A stretch of DNA of 64,000 nt from Acanthosepion esculentum (lineage: Eukaryota; Mollusca; Cephalopoda; Sepiida; Sepiidae), in the NCBI GenBank assembly GCA_964036315.1, contig OZ038498.1, positions 14,601,997-14,665,996 on the forward strand, in the 5' to 3' direction. This document shows, piece after piece, positions 33,800 to 44,805 of this stretch. A model generated the notes under the pieces. It searched no databases, was not told the DNA's origin, and worked only from the letters and a program-made list of their open reading frames with translations. How positions within the stretch are numbered: the stretch's first letter is position 1; every line of letters starts with the position of its first letter. Made by a program: the position numbers and the translations under genes.

Positions 33800-34298
33800 T
33801 TCCTTTTTAAGAGTGAAGAATAAATTCTTAGGATTTCTTACTCTTGAGCATACAACATACAACTGGCTATGCGCAAATATTTTTTTCTGGAGCCAAATAT
33901 AAACTTTTTGAAGCGTCTAGCCTTTTGAATTGTTTATAGTCCTCGCAAACGCAGGGCGAACTGGAAACTGGATTCTTGTATAGAAAAGCTTAAAGAAAAG
34001 ATATGCAGAAAAACTTTGATTAAATAAGAATTTGTTAGTCTAATCATTAAATTGTTTTTAAAATAGTGGAAATATTTTGTATGCTAAATAATAAAACTTT
34101 TAATTTTTGCAAAAAATTAATGAAAATTTACTGTATTAAGCAACGCACCCTAGTAAAACCAACTGTACTATGTACCCTTCATTGCCTGTTTACCCTTCTC
34201 TCCAAAATTTGATTTCGATTGATGAATGTATGGCTATTTTAGAGGGTGTGACAGACAGACGGACGGACCAGCGGAAGTTACAGAATTTTATATATAGA
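33800..34298 (-). mobile_element. Helitron-like 5' end fragment
   Basis: On the minus strand the end reads TCTATATATAAAATTCTG, starting at 34298 and preceded by A. It is followed by a GACAGACGGACGG-type stretch (complement). This matches the 5' end type of the element at 1229-2770, and the word is common at Helitron 5' ends. The 3' hairpin end was not located, so the left border is approximate. Confidence 0.45.
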
Positions 34299-34387
34299 TA
34301 TAACTGTGAAAAATTTTAGTGACGGGCTTTAGCAATCTCGACACACAAGTCGATAACATTCATATTTTCCCTTAACGTAAACACGTT

Positions 34388-34975
34388 ATGGTTCCTCTTT
34401 GGTATACGCTTCGTAAGTTTCTTTGCGTAGAACGTCTGTTAGGACTGAAGATATCACGCAGAATTCGTATATACTTACCATCGCTAAAGAAGCTGGTCGA
34501 ATGGTACGCCACCAGAAAGTATCCAACTCCTCCGGCCATGTTTTACAAGAGTAGGACCAGACTCAAAAAGGAGTACTGCTGGCATATCTGCGCTCAAGTT
34601 GCCCAATTCTCACTTTGTAGAATTCAAAAGCGTTTACGCAGCCTTGTGAGTGAGGAATTATTTTCCACCCTACAATCCCTTTCCCCACAGACGAAACGTT
34701 ACTAATCTCTCGTTACTCTGTCGCTATTTCCATGGCAAATGTTCAAATTAGTTACATTTCGAAGTTTCTCCCATTTACAGAAATTCACAGCTAAAATTCA
34801 CCGTGCCACGGACAAAGCATCAACCCATCCTCATTCCCTTCGTATGTTTTGGTGAGGAGGAAGTTTTGCTCAACACTGTTACTTTGTGGAAGAGACTCCT
34901 GAGAGAATGCTTCCCCAAACACTACAAAATTAACCTGTTCAGGTCTAGATTCAACTGTTACTTACTCTCATAATA
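34388..34975 (+). pseudogene. CR1/Jockey-like LINE reverse-transcriptase C-terminal fragment
   Basis: The first frame (34388-34705) reads FYKSRTRLKKEYCWHICAQ, then QKRLRSLVSEELFSTLQSL. This corresponds to the EYCxHIW and RxxxLV...L zones of LINE reverse transcriptases. After a frameshift near 34700 the sequence continues with NSQLKFT-like codons and LWKRLLRECFPKHYKINLFRSR, the usual 'LWNSLP' end. It has the same domain end as the fragments at 58.8-59.2 kb, but in a more distant version. It is not a host gene. Confidence 0.65.
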
Positions 34976-35039
34976 TTTTTCATAATATGCATTTACCTAT
35001 TTCCTTTATTTCCCTTACAACAACCTCATTGAGTGAATT

Positions 35040-35392
35040 GTTTTTTTTTTTACGGCTTATCAACCCTTTTCAGGTTATACAAAGCCAGAAATATTTTTAG
35101 ATTGTAAGAATTTTTTTTAGAGATAATAATTATTTAGTGATACAAGTCTTACTAATTAACCCATAGCTGGCGGGAGAAGAGATGGATTCATACCTTTCCC
35201 AAAGGTATTTGCGCGTAAGTGAATATAAAAAAACCTACTAGAATTGGAACCCGGCTCTCAGATTAACAATTCCGAGCCATTATCCATTACACCACCCGCG
35301 CTTCCAAGCTTAGAACACCTGGTATTCTCAAGTGGTTCATCCAATAACCCTCTACATTCAGTGGTAAGTAACACACAATGCAGTGATTGGGA
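35040..35392 (-). mobile_element. 5S/tRNA composite SINE
   Basis: On the minus strand: a 5S-like remnant (complement of 35311-35392, with GAGAATACCAGGTG), a tRNA-like part (complement of about 35230-35310, GGTGTAATGGATAATGGC and GGTTCCAATTC), a body, and a tail ending in a poly-T/A stretch at 35041-35051. It is nearly complete at the 3' end, with the 5S part shortened. Confidence 0.75.
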
Positions 35393-35393
35393 A

Positions 35394-35632
35394 AGCAGAG
35401 GTGGATTAATACCTTTTCCAAGGATAAGTGAATATAACGAACCCAACGGAAATTAGAACTCGGAACTCCGATTAACAATTCCGAGCCTTTATCTATTACA
35501 CCACCCGCGCATCCAAGCTGACAGCACCTGGTATTACAAATCGGCCACCCATCTAGGTAACAACCTCATTCAATGTTAAGTAACACTGAATGCAATGTTA
35601 CTGTATTGAAGGCTATATAGGGTTTTGTATTA
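35394..35632 (-). mobile_element. Second 5S/tRNA composite SINE, tail lost
   Basis: Directly behind the previous copy in the same orientation: a 5S-like part (complement of about 35518-35610), the tRNA-like part (complement of 35435-35515) and a short body. The SINE tail is absent, as if the upstream copy's 5S end fused to this copy's body. Confidence 0.7.
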
Positions 35633-36235
35633 AATGAACAATAGTATAAAACATTTTAATTGTCAGAATTGCTATTCTTTTGCTAAGAAACCATTATTAA
35701 GTAAACATTATGAGTTGTCGATTCCTGACGTTGATGGTAGATGATTGAATCCACAAATAAGGTGAAACTAATGTAGATAAATCTACTTCGCTTTTCCTAA
35801 AAAAAATCATAAAAGGAAAATGAATTGGAACGAATAAACTTTCCTTTTTAGCTGTTTGTATTGATCTTTCCCAATATAATCAATAAAACCCATTGCTGCC
35901 CAATGAAGTGTCAGTTTTACTGTTATGGAAGCGGTTCCGTGTGAATAAATACAATGAATTCCATTGTTTTCTTCATTTTCTTCTCTCATTCTTTCCATCA
36001 CCGACACATCCGTACACATGAATTAGTAAAGTGAGTTTATCTATAAGCGAATACATATACGTGTATGCCATAATGGCATCCCGATGTTTCAGGAACCGAT
36101 TCTATAAAAGCAGATAATCTTTAGGAACCTATTCTATTTATTTTATTTTCAATCTGTGAATGGAAACAAATCACTTTATTGTATCAAAACGAATTAAGCA
36201 ATTTTGATAATTTAATAGAAAACATTTATTTATTA
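35633..36235. other. No gene seen
   Basis: AT-rich non-coding DNA. AACCGATTCTATAAAAGCAG / GGAACCTATTCTAT-type words repeat near 36090-36140. Confidence 0.4.
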
Positions 36236-36530
36236 TTTCCCGACTTGAATTCTGTTCTCCTCATATTTCTTTTTAGAAGTATGATGCTTTTTGATTCTAG
36301 TGTCATTGTCTATGTTTTGGCTTCTTAGCCACATTCGAACTGAATCACTGCAGTCCCAAAGATCCAATGAAAGACCTATGGAATTTAAGACTAGATTTGC
36401 CACATTTTTAAATTCAAGATGATTTCTTTTCTAAGGATAGTTTATGTTCACCACAGAAAATCCTCTTTCAGCCTCTGCAGAACTTATAGAAATGGCATCA
36501 ATTATACTTTTTTCGCTCTTTGGATAGTTT
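36236..36530 (-). pseudogene. hAT-type transposase C-terminal (dimerisation) fragment
   Basis: The minus strand reads, in one frame with a single stop, ISISSAEAERGFSVVNINY, stop, KRNHLEFKNVANLVLNSIG, then LSLDLWDCSDSVRMWLRSQN. The SAEAERGFS block, the NLV...IG segment and the following WDCS...VRMWL are the conserved C-terminus of hAT-derived proteins (ZBED/ZMYM6-like), where it mediates dimerisation. The catalytic core is not present nearby. It could be a transposon relic or the last exon of a domesticated gene; the stop favours a relic. Confidence 0.65.
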
Positions 36531-36663
36531 GAGGTACATGTTTATGGTAATTTCTAGTTAACGTAATCACGGAAGTCATGAACAGAGGTCTCATGGCGAA
36601 ATACTTTACAAAAGTCTGGTAACTTCTATTCAGCATCTTTCCAGGGAACTACAGCATCTTCCA

Positions 36664-36665
36664 TA

Positions 36666-36734
<69 letters not shown>

Positions 36735-37278
36735 CGCGAATCATTCATACGAAAAGCAGATAATGAAGTTAATGATATGGCAAGAATCACTCTCGCAAAC
36801 AATTTTTAATAATAAAATACATTAACCTCGAATCCGTTAATGAATGGTATGATCCTTCTTTATAAATTCCGGTTTTTTACTACTAGCTTTCAATTGTTTC
36901 ATACAATCATCGTCATGTAGGGAAATAGGTAAGTTTTTTACATCCAGGTAATAACAGGACATCGAAATATAAAGTGTAATCCGAAAGAAGTGTTTTTAGA
37001 AATGTGATATTGTTAACTGTAAGAAATACTTTTGGATCGTGCAGTCACGACGCTGAGGTTGAATTTTTAAAAAATTTTAAATTCTGCGGTCTTGTACTAA
37101 TATAGTAATATGAGAATTCTTTTGTAGAAGTAGGTTTCTCCAAAAGTATTTCTTACAGTTAATGTATTTTATTATTAAAAATTGTTTGCGAGAGTGATTC
37201 TTGCCATATCATTAACTTCATTATCTGCTTTTCGTATGAATGATTCGCGTAATATAAATTGAACCTGCACCACATAAT

Positions 37279-37346
<68 letters not shown>
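36664..37346. repeat. Foldback element between two (TA)n tracts
   Basis: Perfect or nearly perfect 96-bp arms lie at 36731-36826 and 37158-37253, starting ATTACGCGAATCATTC and ending in its complement. An inner pair (37012-37036 with 37139-37162, around AAGAAATACTTTTGG) continues the same palindrome, so about 185 bp (36827-37011) looks inserted on the left side. (TA)n lies outside the left arm (36667-36730) and after the right arm (37281-37346). Confidence 0.9.
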
Positions 37347-37348
<2 letters not shown>

Positions 37349-37946
37349 TCGATTTGTCAGGAAGGTATCTTCTTGATTTTATCGGTGCCCGAGGGAGGCG
37401 ATCTCAGCGTGCGACACTTTTGGAAAGTGCCTGAATACCATACGACCGGTTGATACAAACCTTGTAAGTGAAATTGGTTAGACGGAACTATTTGGTCAAT
37501 GATTGTGCTAGCACAAAGTCACAAGTCATCGTGACCAAGGGTTTGAGCGCGTTGGTCTTGTTCAGAGATCACGTCAGATAATGCGCTCTTTCCCAGAAAC
37601 AGTGACTAATGTCAGCTCAAAATAATTGCAGTATAAACTACAAATGGGCCCCATGGGTGTTGAACAAACACAAATGTGCCTGAAAGGCGTCTGAAACAGG
37701 GATGGTTATCCGCGCTAGTAGACAGATACGAGTGGCCAGCCATTATATATAAATGATAAAAATATAGTTTTACTGTATGGTCTATTTATGGACAATGACG
37801 TCAACATTCACTGTTGACAGTCTGTTTCGTCATTGAACGTAATCTTCAGGTCATCTAATCAAATAATGAGGTCTAAAGATTACGTTCAAGCAAGAAACAG
37901 ATTGTCACCATTCGGTGTTGACCTCAATAGTCACTTATATATATAT
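37347..37946. other. Non-coding DNA with a short inverted repeat
   Basis: No gene seen. Words around GACAATGACGTCAACATT / AATCTTCAGGTCATC and their mirrored forms near 37860-37920 suggest a small foldback at about 37770-37925. Confidence 0.4.
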
Positions 37947-37947
37947 A

Positions 37948-38381
37948 TGAGGAGGCACGGTGAAGTAATGGATAACGGCTTGGATTGAGGAATCGGACAA
38001 CCGAGTTCGAATTCCAGTCGAATCCATTACATTCACTTACGTGCTAATAGCCTTGGGAAAGGAGTGAATCCTCTTCTTCTCCCTCCAGCTATGGGTAAAT
38101 AGCAGGACAGACTGGGTTCTATAGCCTTCGATGGCAACTGGTCTAGGAGAAGGATAACTCTGAATTCAAACACGGAGTGGAGCCCTGAAGACGAATAGAC
38201 GGCACTCTGTACTACCTTCCGGCAACCCCTGCAGCCGAGTTGGTACCAAACTGTATTGGTTCATCCTCTCCTTTGGACTCTGTTAGCAAGGCCGAGAGGA
38301 GGAACTAGACGTCTGGGCAGCCCTAGTTCTCCATATAACCCGCCCAGGCTCATAGCGCAGCTCGAGACGGATGGATGCCGA

Positions 38382-38384
<3 letters not shown>
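37948..38384 (+). mobile_element. tRNA-derived SINE, long version
   Basis: tRNA-like head GGCACGGTGAAGTAATGG and GAGTTCGAATTCCAG, then the body shared with the copy at 14995 (ACAGACTGGGTTCTATAGCC, GCAACTGGTCTAGGAGAAGG). An extra 3' part (CAACCCCTGCAGCCGAG, GCCCAGGCTCATAGCGCAGC) follows, and the copy ends in (TA)n. It is the fullest copy in the window. Confidence 0.8.
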
Positions 38385-38433
<49 letters not shown>

Positions 38434-38615
38434 TACATATAAAATTTCTTGCGGGGTGAAATGGCTATACAGATAGGGTATTTTGTGTTTCATTTATATG
38501 TATTTTATTTATATATGCTCTGTAATAAATACATTGAGCTCTCTTTTGTGGAATAGTTTTAATATTTTATATTATTAGGAATCACTTGGATTACTTACTC
38601 ACGGATTTTTTCCTG

Positions 38616-38674
<59 letters not shown>

Positions 38675-38720
38675 GTGTGTGTGTGTTTGTGTGTGTGTGT
38701 ATGTGTGTGTGTGTGTGTGA
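38384..38720. repeat. (TA)n and (TA)n(TG)n microsatellites
   Basis: (TA)n at 38384-38430 and a TA/TG compound tract at about 38620-38720, separated by about 190 bp without recognisable content. Confidence 0.9.
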
Positions 38721-39599
38721 GTCATTTTGCATACTGATTTTCAAAGCATAGAGGCTCACCCAACTTAAAAGATTAACACGTAACACAGTTCTCCTCTCCT
38801 TTATGTCTGTCTAGAATAAATTTACATTAAACAAATATCCGGTTCTTTTGGGTGTCCTGTCACGAGGGAAATTCAATTTTCAAATTTGGCGAAGCGCGTT
38901 AGTTACTCAGAATTTATTAAAACTGCCCCAAGTTCATCAGGAACACGAAACAACCAAAGAAGCCGGAAAGTGTTTTTACAAAAAAAAAGCGAAGGCAATC
39001 ATCAAAATACCCCAAAAGAAAAAAAAATACTGAGAAAACATTACAAAAAATACACATAAACACGTAAAACACTGGGTGGCATTAACTGTCGCTATAAAAA
39101 CACGAATTCTTTGTATGGAGATTTTTCCGATTTAAGAGAGTTTACTAAATAGAAATAAAAAAAAAATAAATAAACAAGGCGATGTGTACACAACTCATCG
39201 AGTTCTCTCTGCGAGTATTGGATTCGTCTAGTCTAATTTGGTCCTATCCTGTTTGGCGTTCTGCATAGTAACAGAAACTGAGTTTAATGCCTTAGAAAGT
39301 TATGACTAATGGTTGTTTTCTAGCTATCGATTCCTCCCCGGCGAAGAGCGCTAAATTCTTCGGACGGCCGTCCTGATGTCGCGCGCTCCCGATCCTTAAG
39401 TTAAGTACTAAAGGTGGAGTAAAAAAAGGAAAGTAATGGTCATCATTCCTACTCACCCTACTCTTTTCGTGTTTACATCTTTAATATCTTTGACTGGAGG
39501 CTTTGGCAGAAATGTTCTTCAGCCATCTTCATGGGTGTACTTTTTTCTCCTTACTATCATTCGTTCTTCAACAAACACAATTGAACTTGCAATTGCATG
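38721..39599. other. No gene seen; one GC-rich patch
   Basis: Mostly AT-rich. A GC-rich patch at about 39330-39405 (CCCCGGCGAAGAGCGC, GGACGGCCGTCCTGATG) contains the short palindrome GGACGGCCGTCC. A CTAG-ending pyrimidine stretch precedes the patch, but no donor or extended frame supports an exon. Confidence 0.4.
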
Positions 39600-39600
39600 A

Positions 39601-39653
<53 letters not shown>

Positions 39654-39862
39654 TATTGTTTCGAAAAGATTCCAATAGACTAATTGAAGGGATCCCTGGA
39701 AGTTCATGCCTCAAAGAGATACAAAAATTTATCTATGTAATATTTTTTTCTTTTTTTTCTTTTTTGCAGTGGAAAGTGTCGTGATACCATTTCTAACCTT
39801 AGCTCCCTGGGCGGGACCCGGAAAGAAATGTGTAAACGCCAGATAGCAAAGAAAATAAAAAC

Positions 39863-39894
<32 letters not shown>

Positions 39895-40144
39895 GTTGGA
39901 ACCCTCGGATTGATTGGAACAGATTCCAATTGACTTATTGAAGGGATTCCTGGTAGCCCATGCCTTAAAGAAATACAAAAAATTGTTCTTACACGTACAC
40001 CCCATACCTTATGAAGGGCTCTGTCTATGTAAAATGTGTTGTTGTTTTTTAATTGCTAAGTTGAAAATGTCATGATGCCATTTCTGACCTTAGGTCTCTG
40101 GTCGGGACCCGGAAAGAAATGAGTACACACTAGAAATCAAAGGA

Positions 40145-40198
<54 letters not shown>
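39600..40198 (+). mobile_element. Two consecutive REL element 3' fragments, each between (AAT)n tracts
   Basis: (AAT)n at 39602-39652 leads into codons for SKRFQ and GIPGSSCLKEIQKF. The conserved 3' end and (AAT)n follow to 39893. The next fragment starts directly there at VGTLGLIGTDSN and ends with its own 3' end and (AAT)n at 40146-40198. Confidence 0.8.
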
Positions 40199-40350
40199 CT
40201 TGCTGCAGAGGATCAATGATTCTAACTAGAAATTACCAAGCAACATACCTGAAAAATTGTGCTAACCTAAAATGCAGATTCTGCGATAAATATCCAGAAA
40301 CAATTGGCCATCTTGTATCTGGTTGAGCGGTATTTGTACCCACTGAATAT
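40199..40350 (+). mobile_element. REL element zinc-knuckle fragment starting in (AAT)n
   Basis: Starts directly after (AAT)n with LAAEDQ-type codons, then CRFCDKYPETIGHLVSG and PTEYKT. It is cut off at about 40353 and followed by PLE sequence. Confidence 0.7.
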
Positions 40351-40399
40351 AAAACTACATAGAACTCTAAAAATCGACGCTACACCACAATACTAATAA

Positions 40400-41052
40400 A
40401 CAAAGGTTTTGAACTCGCAAAAAATTCCTTTAGGCCAACTACGAAATCAAAAGAAAAGTAACGTCGAACAAACTCTAGCAAATGTCTCAACATACAACAA
40501 GAACAATCCAGAACTATTTACAGAAATTACAAAAAATCTAAACCTACTTAGCAAGAATGACAAACTGAAAAATATGCTAAAAACAACCAAAATAATTAAA
40601 AGCAAACGCCATTCTAAAAACTTAAAACACATATTAAGCTCATCCAAATTTAACCAACACACAATACAAGGAGTCACAAAATGCAACAAAGATGCGGGGT
40701 TTGTGACATCATTATAGAATGAAACTCCTACACTTTTGAAAACCTCCAAACGACATTCATAATAAATATAAATTTAAACTGCAACTCCAAAAATATGATT
40801 TATGCACTCAAATGCACAAAATGCAAAAAGTCATATATAGGTATCAATCAACAACTAAACAACAGAGTTTCCCTCCACAAAAGCAACATCAAATTACCAG
40901 ACAACAGAAAACACTTTGTATCACAACACATCTATAAATGTAACCAGGGCGAATTTAAAATTATGCCAATATATCAAACAGACAATTATTCTTACCTACA
41001 AATACAAGAAAAAAACTTCATAAAGAAATTTAAACCAGCACTAAATAGATCA
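40400..41052 (+). pseudogene. Second PLE type: linker + GIY-YIG endonuclease fragment
   Basis: The first frame reads LANVSTYNKNNPELFTEI, KTTKIIKSKRHSKNLKHIL: the segment between reverse transcriptase and nuclease in PLEs. After a frameshift near 40685 come QRCGVCDIIIE, a stop, NCNSKNMIYALKCTKCKKSYIGI and KHFVSQHIYKC, ending KFKPALNRS. MIYALKC and SYIGI are the GIY and YIG parts. The reverse transcriptase is absent, so the copy is 5'-truncated. It clearly differs from the PLE at 6.5-9.2 kb. A hammerhead-like motif lies about 600 bp downstream in the same orientation. Confidence 0.8.
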
Positions 41053-41640
41053 TAACCACCCCCACCTCACAAAAACACACAACATGCACACATAATGGCC
41101 AAATACAGTGGTCAAACCACTCACATGCATGCGCACACGCTCACACGTGGGTATCTGTGGAGCACGAATATATATATATATATACAGATATTGGCAAAAA
41201 CAAATAGACTACTCACAAGCACACACACAAACTCTACACAACATAGGAAGTGTGTGTATGTGTACATATATATGTATGTATATATATATATATATGTGTG
41301 TATGTGTGTATCTATGTATATATATGTATACTAATTCCTTATAATAAGACAGTATGTATGTTTGGAGAGGGAATATCCATATACGCATGCTAGCAAAAAC
41401 GCACATTATACAAAAAATGGAAATACATCTAAGAACACACAGGGGTCATTAAAAGATAAGAATACATATATCTTTCCTCACACTTTCTCGGGCAAATCTT
41501 AATAGTTTTATTACCCGTCATGTAGAAGAACTTTCTCACTGCCAGTTCAAGAAAGACATTTGTGTCACTACCACACAAAAAGAGAATGTTTAACATGGAT
41601 CGAAAAACCTAAGGAAAATTAATTCATTTTAATAATGTGT
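41053..41640. repeat. Microsatellite-bearing 3' region of the second PLE
   Basis: ACAC-rich and TATG/TGTG-rich imperfect repeats (about 41090-41330) and unique AT-rich DNA. It is comparable in character with the 3' regions of the PLE copies in the large inverted repeat. Confidence 0.5.
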
Positions 41641-41650
41641 GGAAATATGC

Positions 41651-41697
41651 ACTCTATGCCTGAAGAAGGTCGCGATACCCGAAACACGTGTTGCAAA
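41651..41697 (+). ncRNA. Hammerhead-like motif, possible 3' end of second PLE
   Basis: Core CTGAAGA (41660-41666) fits CUGANGA exactly. Stem II pairs GGT with ACC after an A/C mismatch at its base. GAA is at 41681-41683. Stem III is a loopless ACAC/GTGT palindrome, a form known from PLE hammerheads that act as dimers. Position 17 is U (41692). Stem I is short (TGC/GCA). The motif could be functional only as a dimer, if at all. Confidence 0.45.
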
Positions 41698-41837
41698 ATT
41701 ATGGAAAATAAAGCATAATATATATTTTTTTAAAAATCCACATTACAACCCAAAAAGTTTGCGTTTTCTCTCTTCTTTTTAATATATACACTTTTCTCTC
41801 ACTGGAACAACTATAACGTCTTCCCTTTATATGAATA

Positions 41838-41903
<66 letters not shown>

Positions 41904-42002
41904 TAGATAGATAGATAGATAGATATATGCGTGGATGTAAAATCCTGCCTACGCACTTCTACAGCTATTTCCTTTTTTGTCTCTATTTCCGTGTACCTCT
42001 CT

Positions 42003-42080
<78 letters not shown>

Positions 42081-42087
42081 GTGTGTG

Positions 42088-42129
<42 letters not shown>

Positions 42130-42135
42130 CCTAAG
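41838..42135. repeat. (TA)n, (GATA)n, (GA)n and (TG)n microsatellites
   Basis: (TA)n about 41838-41900 then GATA; (TA)n 42007-42038, (GA)n 42042-42077 and (TG)n to 42127. Confidence 0.9.
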
Positions 42136-44020
42136 AGTAATCTTTTCACTAAACGCTTTAAACAATTTCTTTAATGGATTTCGAATCTCAACCAGAATAT
42201 AACCAAACCCGCCGCTCAAGACGAAAACCTAGGTCAGAAGTAGAGGCCAGTTGGTTTTCGAATTCCCGGTGTGAAACTCACGCACCCAAGGGTACGAAGA
42301 AGAGTTTGGGTCAGATTTGCTCGTCGAAAATACGGCTGGCTCAAATCCCGATGCCCAACTCGGCATAGACATGTTGAATTAAGCCTCGCTTCTTTTACGT
42401 CCGGTCCAAGCACGTAAATTAATATCTTTCTCCGGCGTCAGGTTATGGCTATGTTTGGGAGGTTTGGTGAACGTCTGCTTAACTCCCCTGTTCAATATTA
42501 ATATTCGTTGATAAGGAATCATTCGCAGCAAACCTAAATTTTGAATACCGTTATGTTTGTATTTGAATGGGAAGGAATATGAATTAACTATGTTGTATCC
42601 AAGTAACATTTTGTCAACAACGAAGTATATATTCCATGATTTTATTTACTATAAATATTTTCATGACAGCTGTTCTCATGAGCTCTCCTCTTGTTACCTC
42701 GACCGCGTGAATCTAAGCGTATTACTAGACTGGTAAGTAGGTCTCATCGTTTTAATGTTGAAATAGAATCAGGGCCGGTGCAAGAGTCTCGTGCCACCTC
42801 GAATCGATGATACAGCCCCCCCTCCGATTCTACTACAAGTTTTATAAGGTAGTATTCATCTAAAATACAAATTTTATTGTAACCTAATTATGTACAACAA
42901 TGGATCATATGCAATATAGGTGAACAATTCAAATAGAAAAACTCGAAATATATACAATGTATCTACATACAAATTAGAGACATATCATAATAGCTCATTC
43001 CATCTTAAATAAATTAACACTGTTTTACGGTAATTTTTAACATCAACTCGAGATTTCTCTTGTTAGTAAGTTGCATAATTTAGTACCAGCAATACATTTT
43101 TGTAAAAAATGATTACCAGCAATCATTATTACCAGTAATACAGTTTTTTAAAATATAATTTTACTAGCAATACATTTTTAGAAATAATATTACCAGCAGT
43201 AAAAATCTCGTTGGCATTAAATAACCCATTGAATTGATATGCCGTAAAACAAACAAAAAACAAAACAAACCAAACTAATTTAGTAAGGACAGGTGATAAA
43301 TTGAAAATTTCCCGGTAGGAGATTCGCAGATCATTGCCCTTTCAATGTATCTTCGTCTGAGTAAACTATATTCATTACAGTTTTTATTAAAACGGCATTT
43401 TCCAGGTCAAAAAAGAAAAAGAAAAAGAAAATCTCATGTGACATGGGAAGTAAGGGAAAAAAAAGAAAGAACGCAAATATGCTGGTGTCATGATTTTGGA
43501 TAGAAAGGGAAATGTGGGCGTTAACTAAAGGCTTTTACATGAGCGCCCTAATTCCCGGTGAATATCTTGCACCCAGGTAAATATAAACTTGGCCGTTTGT
43601 CAAGTCTTCTATTCAGGGCGGTTTCAGATGACATCGACACATAAACGTGCGCACACACGCACTCACACTCTCACACACACACACGCACACACACGTGCGC
43701 ATAAAAATAGCATCGAAAATGAGAGAGAAGGAAAATATGGAAAGATAAAAATAAAAATAAGTGAAGTGTGTGATTGAATTTTAGAAAAGAACGAAACCTA
43801 AAAAAAGGATCAAAAGATTTGGACAGAGAACGCAATTGGGATTTCATCAAAGCGTCAGTTCAACTTGTGTGTGTTTTGGTTAAAGGACGTGGCTTGCACC
43901 GTAGAATTGCTTTTGAGAATCGAAAAGAGAGAAAGTCTCAGAGACAGAGAAAAGGCGGGAAACATAGGAAGGAACATGCGAGAATATACGAATGGAGAAA
44001 TAGCAAATGTATAATTAAAT
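42136..44020. other. Long stretch without recognised gene
   Basis: No convincing coding sequence. A 63-bp segment (42669-42731) has an acceptor-like TTTCATGACAG on its left, a donor GTAAGT on its right and one open frame, but it is isolated. Repeated words around ACCAGCAATACATTTTT occur near 43080-43200. A (CA)n-like patch lies at about 43650-43700. Confidence 0.4.
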
Positions 44021-44021
44021 A

Positions 44022-44054
<33 letters not shown>

Positions 44055-44220
44055 GAACCGCCTGAGATAGATAGATAGATTGATAGATAGATAGATAGAT
44101 AATGAACAGCCTGAGATAGATAGATACATAGATAGATAGATAATGAACAGCCTGAGACAGATAGATAGATAATGAACAGCCTGAGATAGATAGATATATA
44201 GATAGATAATGAACAGCCTG

Positions 44221-44255
<35 letters not shown>

Positions 44256-44265
44256 GAACAGCCTG

Positions 44266-44304
<39 letters not shown>

Positions 44305-44363
44305 GAACAGCCTGAGATAGATAGATAGATATATAGATAGATAGATAGATAATGAACAGCCTG

Positions 44364-44406
<43 letters not shown>

Positions 44407-44416
44407 GAACAGCCTG

Positions 44417-44451
<35 letters not shown>

Positions 44452-44505
44452 GAACAGCCTGATATAGATAGATAGATAGATAGATAGATATGAACAGACT
44501 TAGAT
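44022..44505. repeat. (GATA)n minisatellite with TGAACAGCCTGA spacers
   Basis: About a dozen GATA blocks of varying length are separated by AATGAACAGCCTGA. The spacer is almost invariant while the block length varies, a two-level repeat. The long Tyr-Leu-Ser frame on the minus strand is a by-product. Confidence 0.95.
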
Positions 44506-44610
44506 AAATAGCTACATATGTATAGACTTAGATAGATAGATCTAAAAGCCTTGGTAAACAAATGGCATCCTTGCTCTTGTATATAAACGCGTGCAACAAA
44601 GTAAATCCTA

Positions 44611-44655
44611 CATTTGCCTTGATAAAGTCCCATAGAGGACGAAACGCATCGGTTA
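44611..44655 (+). ncRNA. Hammerhead-like relic with U3-A8 core pair
   Basis: Core TTGATAA (44619-44625), an extra A, stem II GTCC/GGAC with loop CATAGA, then GAAACGC at 44641. As at 11613, the C3 and G8 positions are U and A. Stem III (ACGCAT) is degenerate and stem I is not convincing, so this is probably a relic. No PLE frame is recognised close by. Confidence 0.35.
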
Positions 44656-44727
44656 AGAATAGTTTTCCTCGCCTTTCATAGATAGATAAGTATGAATAGA
44701 CTTAGATAAATGCATTGATAGGTAGGA

Positions 44728-44735
44728 ATATACTT

Positions 44736-44805
<70 letters not shown>

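Noticed and set aside
34388..34705. 105-codon frame as a possible host gene
   Set aside because: Sequence order matches LINE reverse-transcriptase C-termini and continues out of frame to the 'LWKRLLRECFP' end.
36890..36930. ACGATGA...GAAACAATTG on the minus strand within the foldback as a hammerhead
   Set aside because: C3 is missing, helix II does not pair and position 17 cannot be placed.
39330..39405. GC-rich patch as an exon after a CTAG acceptor
   Set aside because: Frames close within about 30 codons, no donor, and the short palindrome inside is more typical of a repeat.
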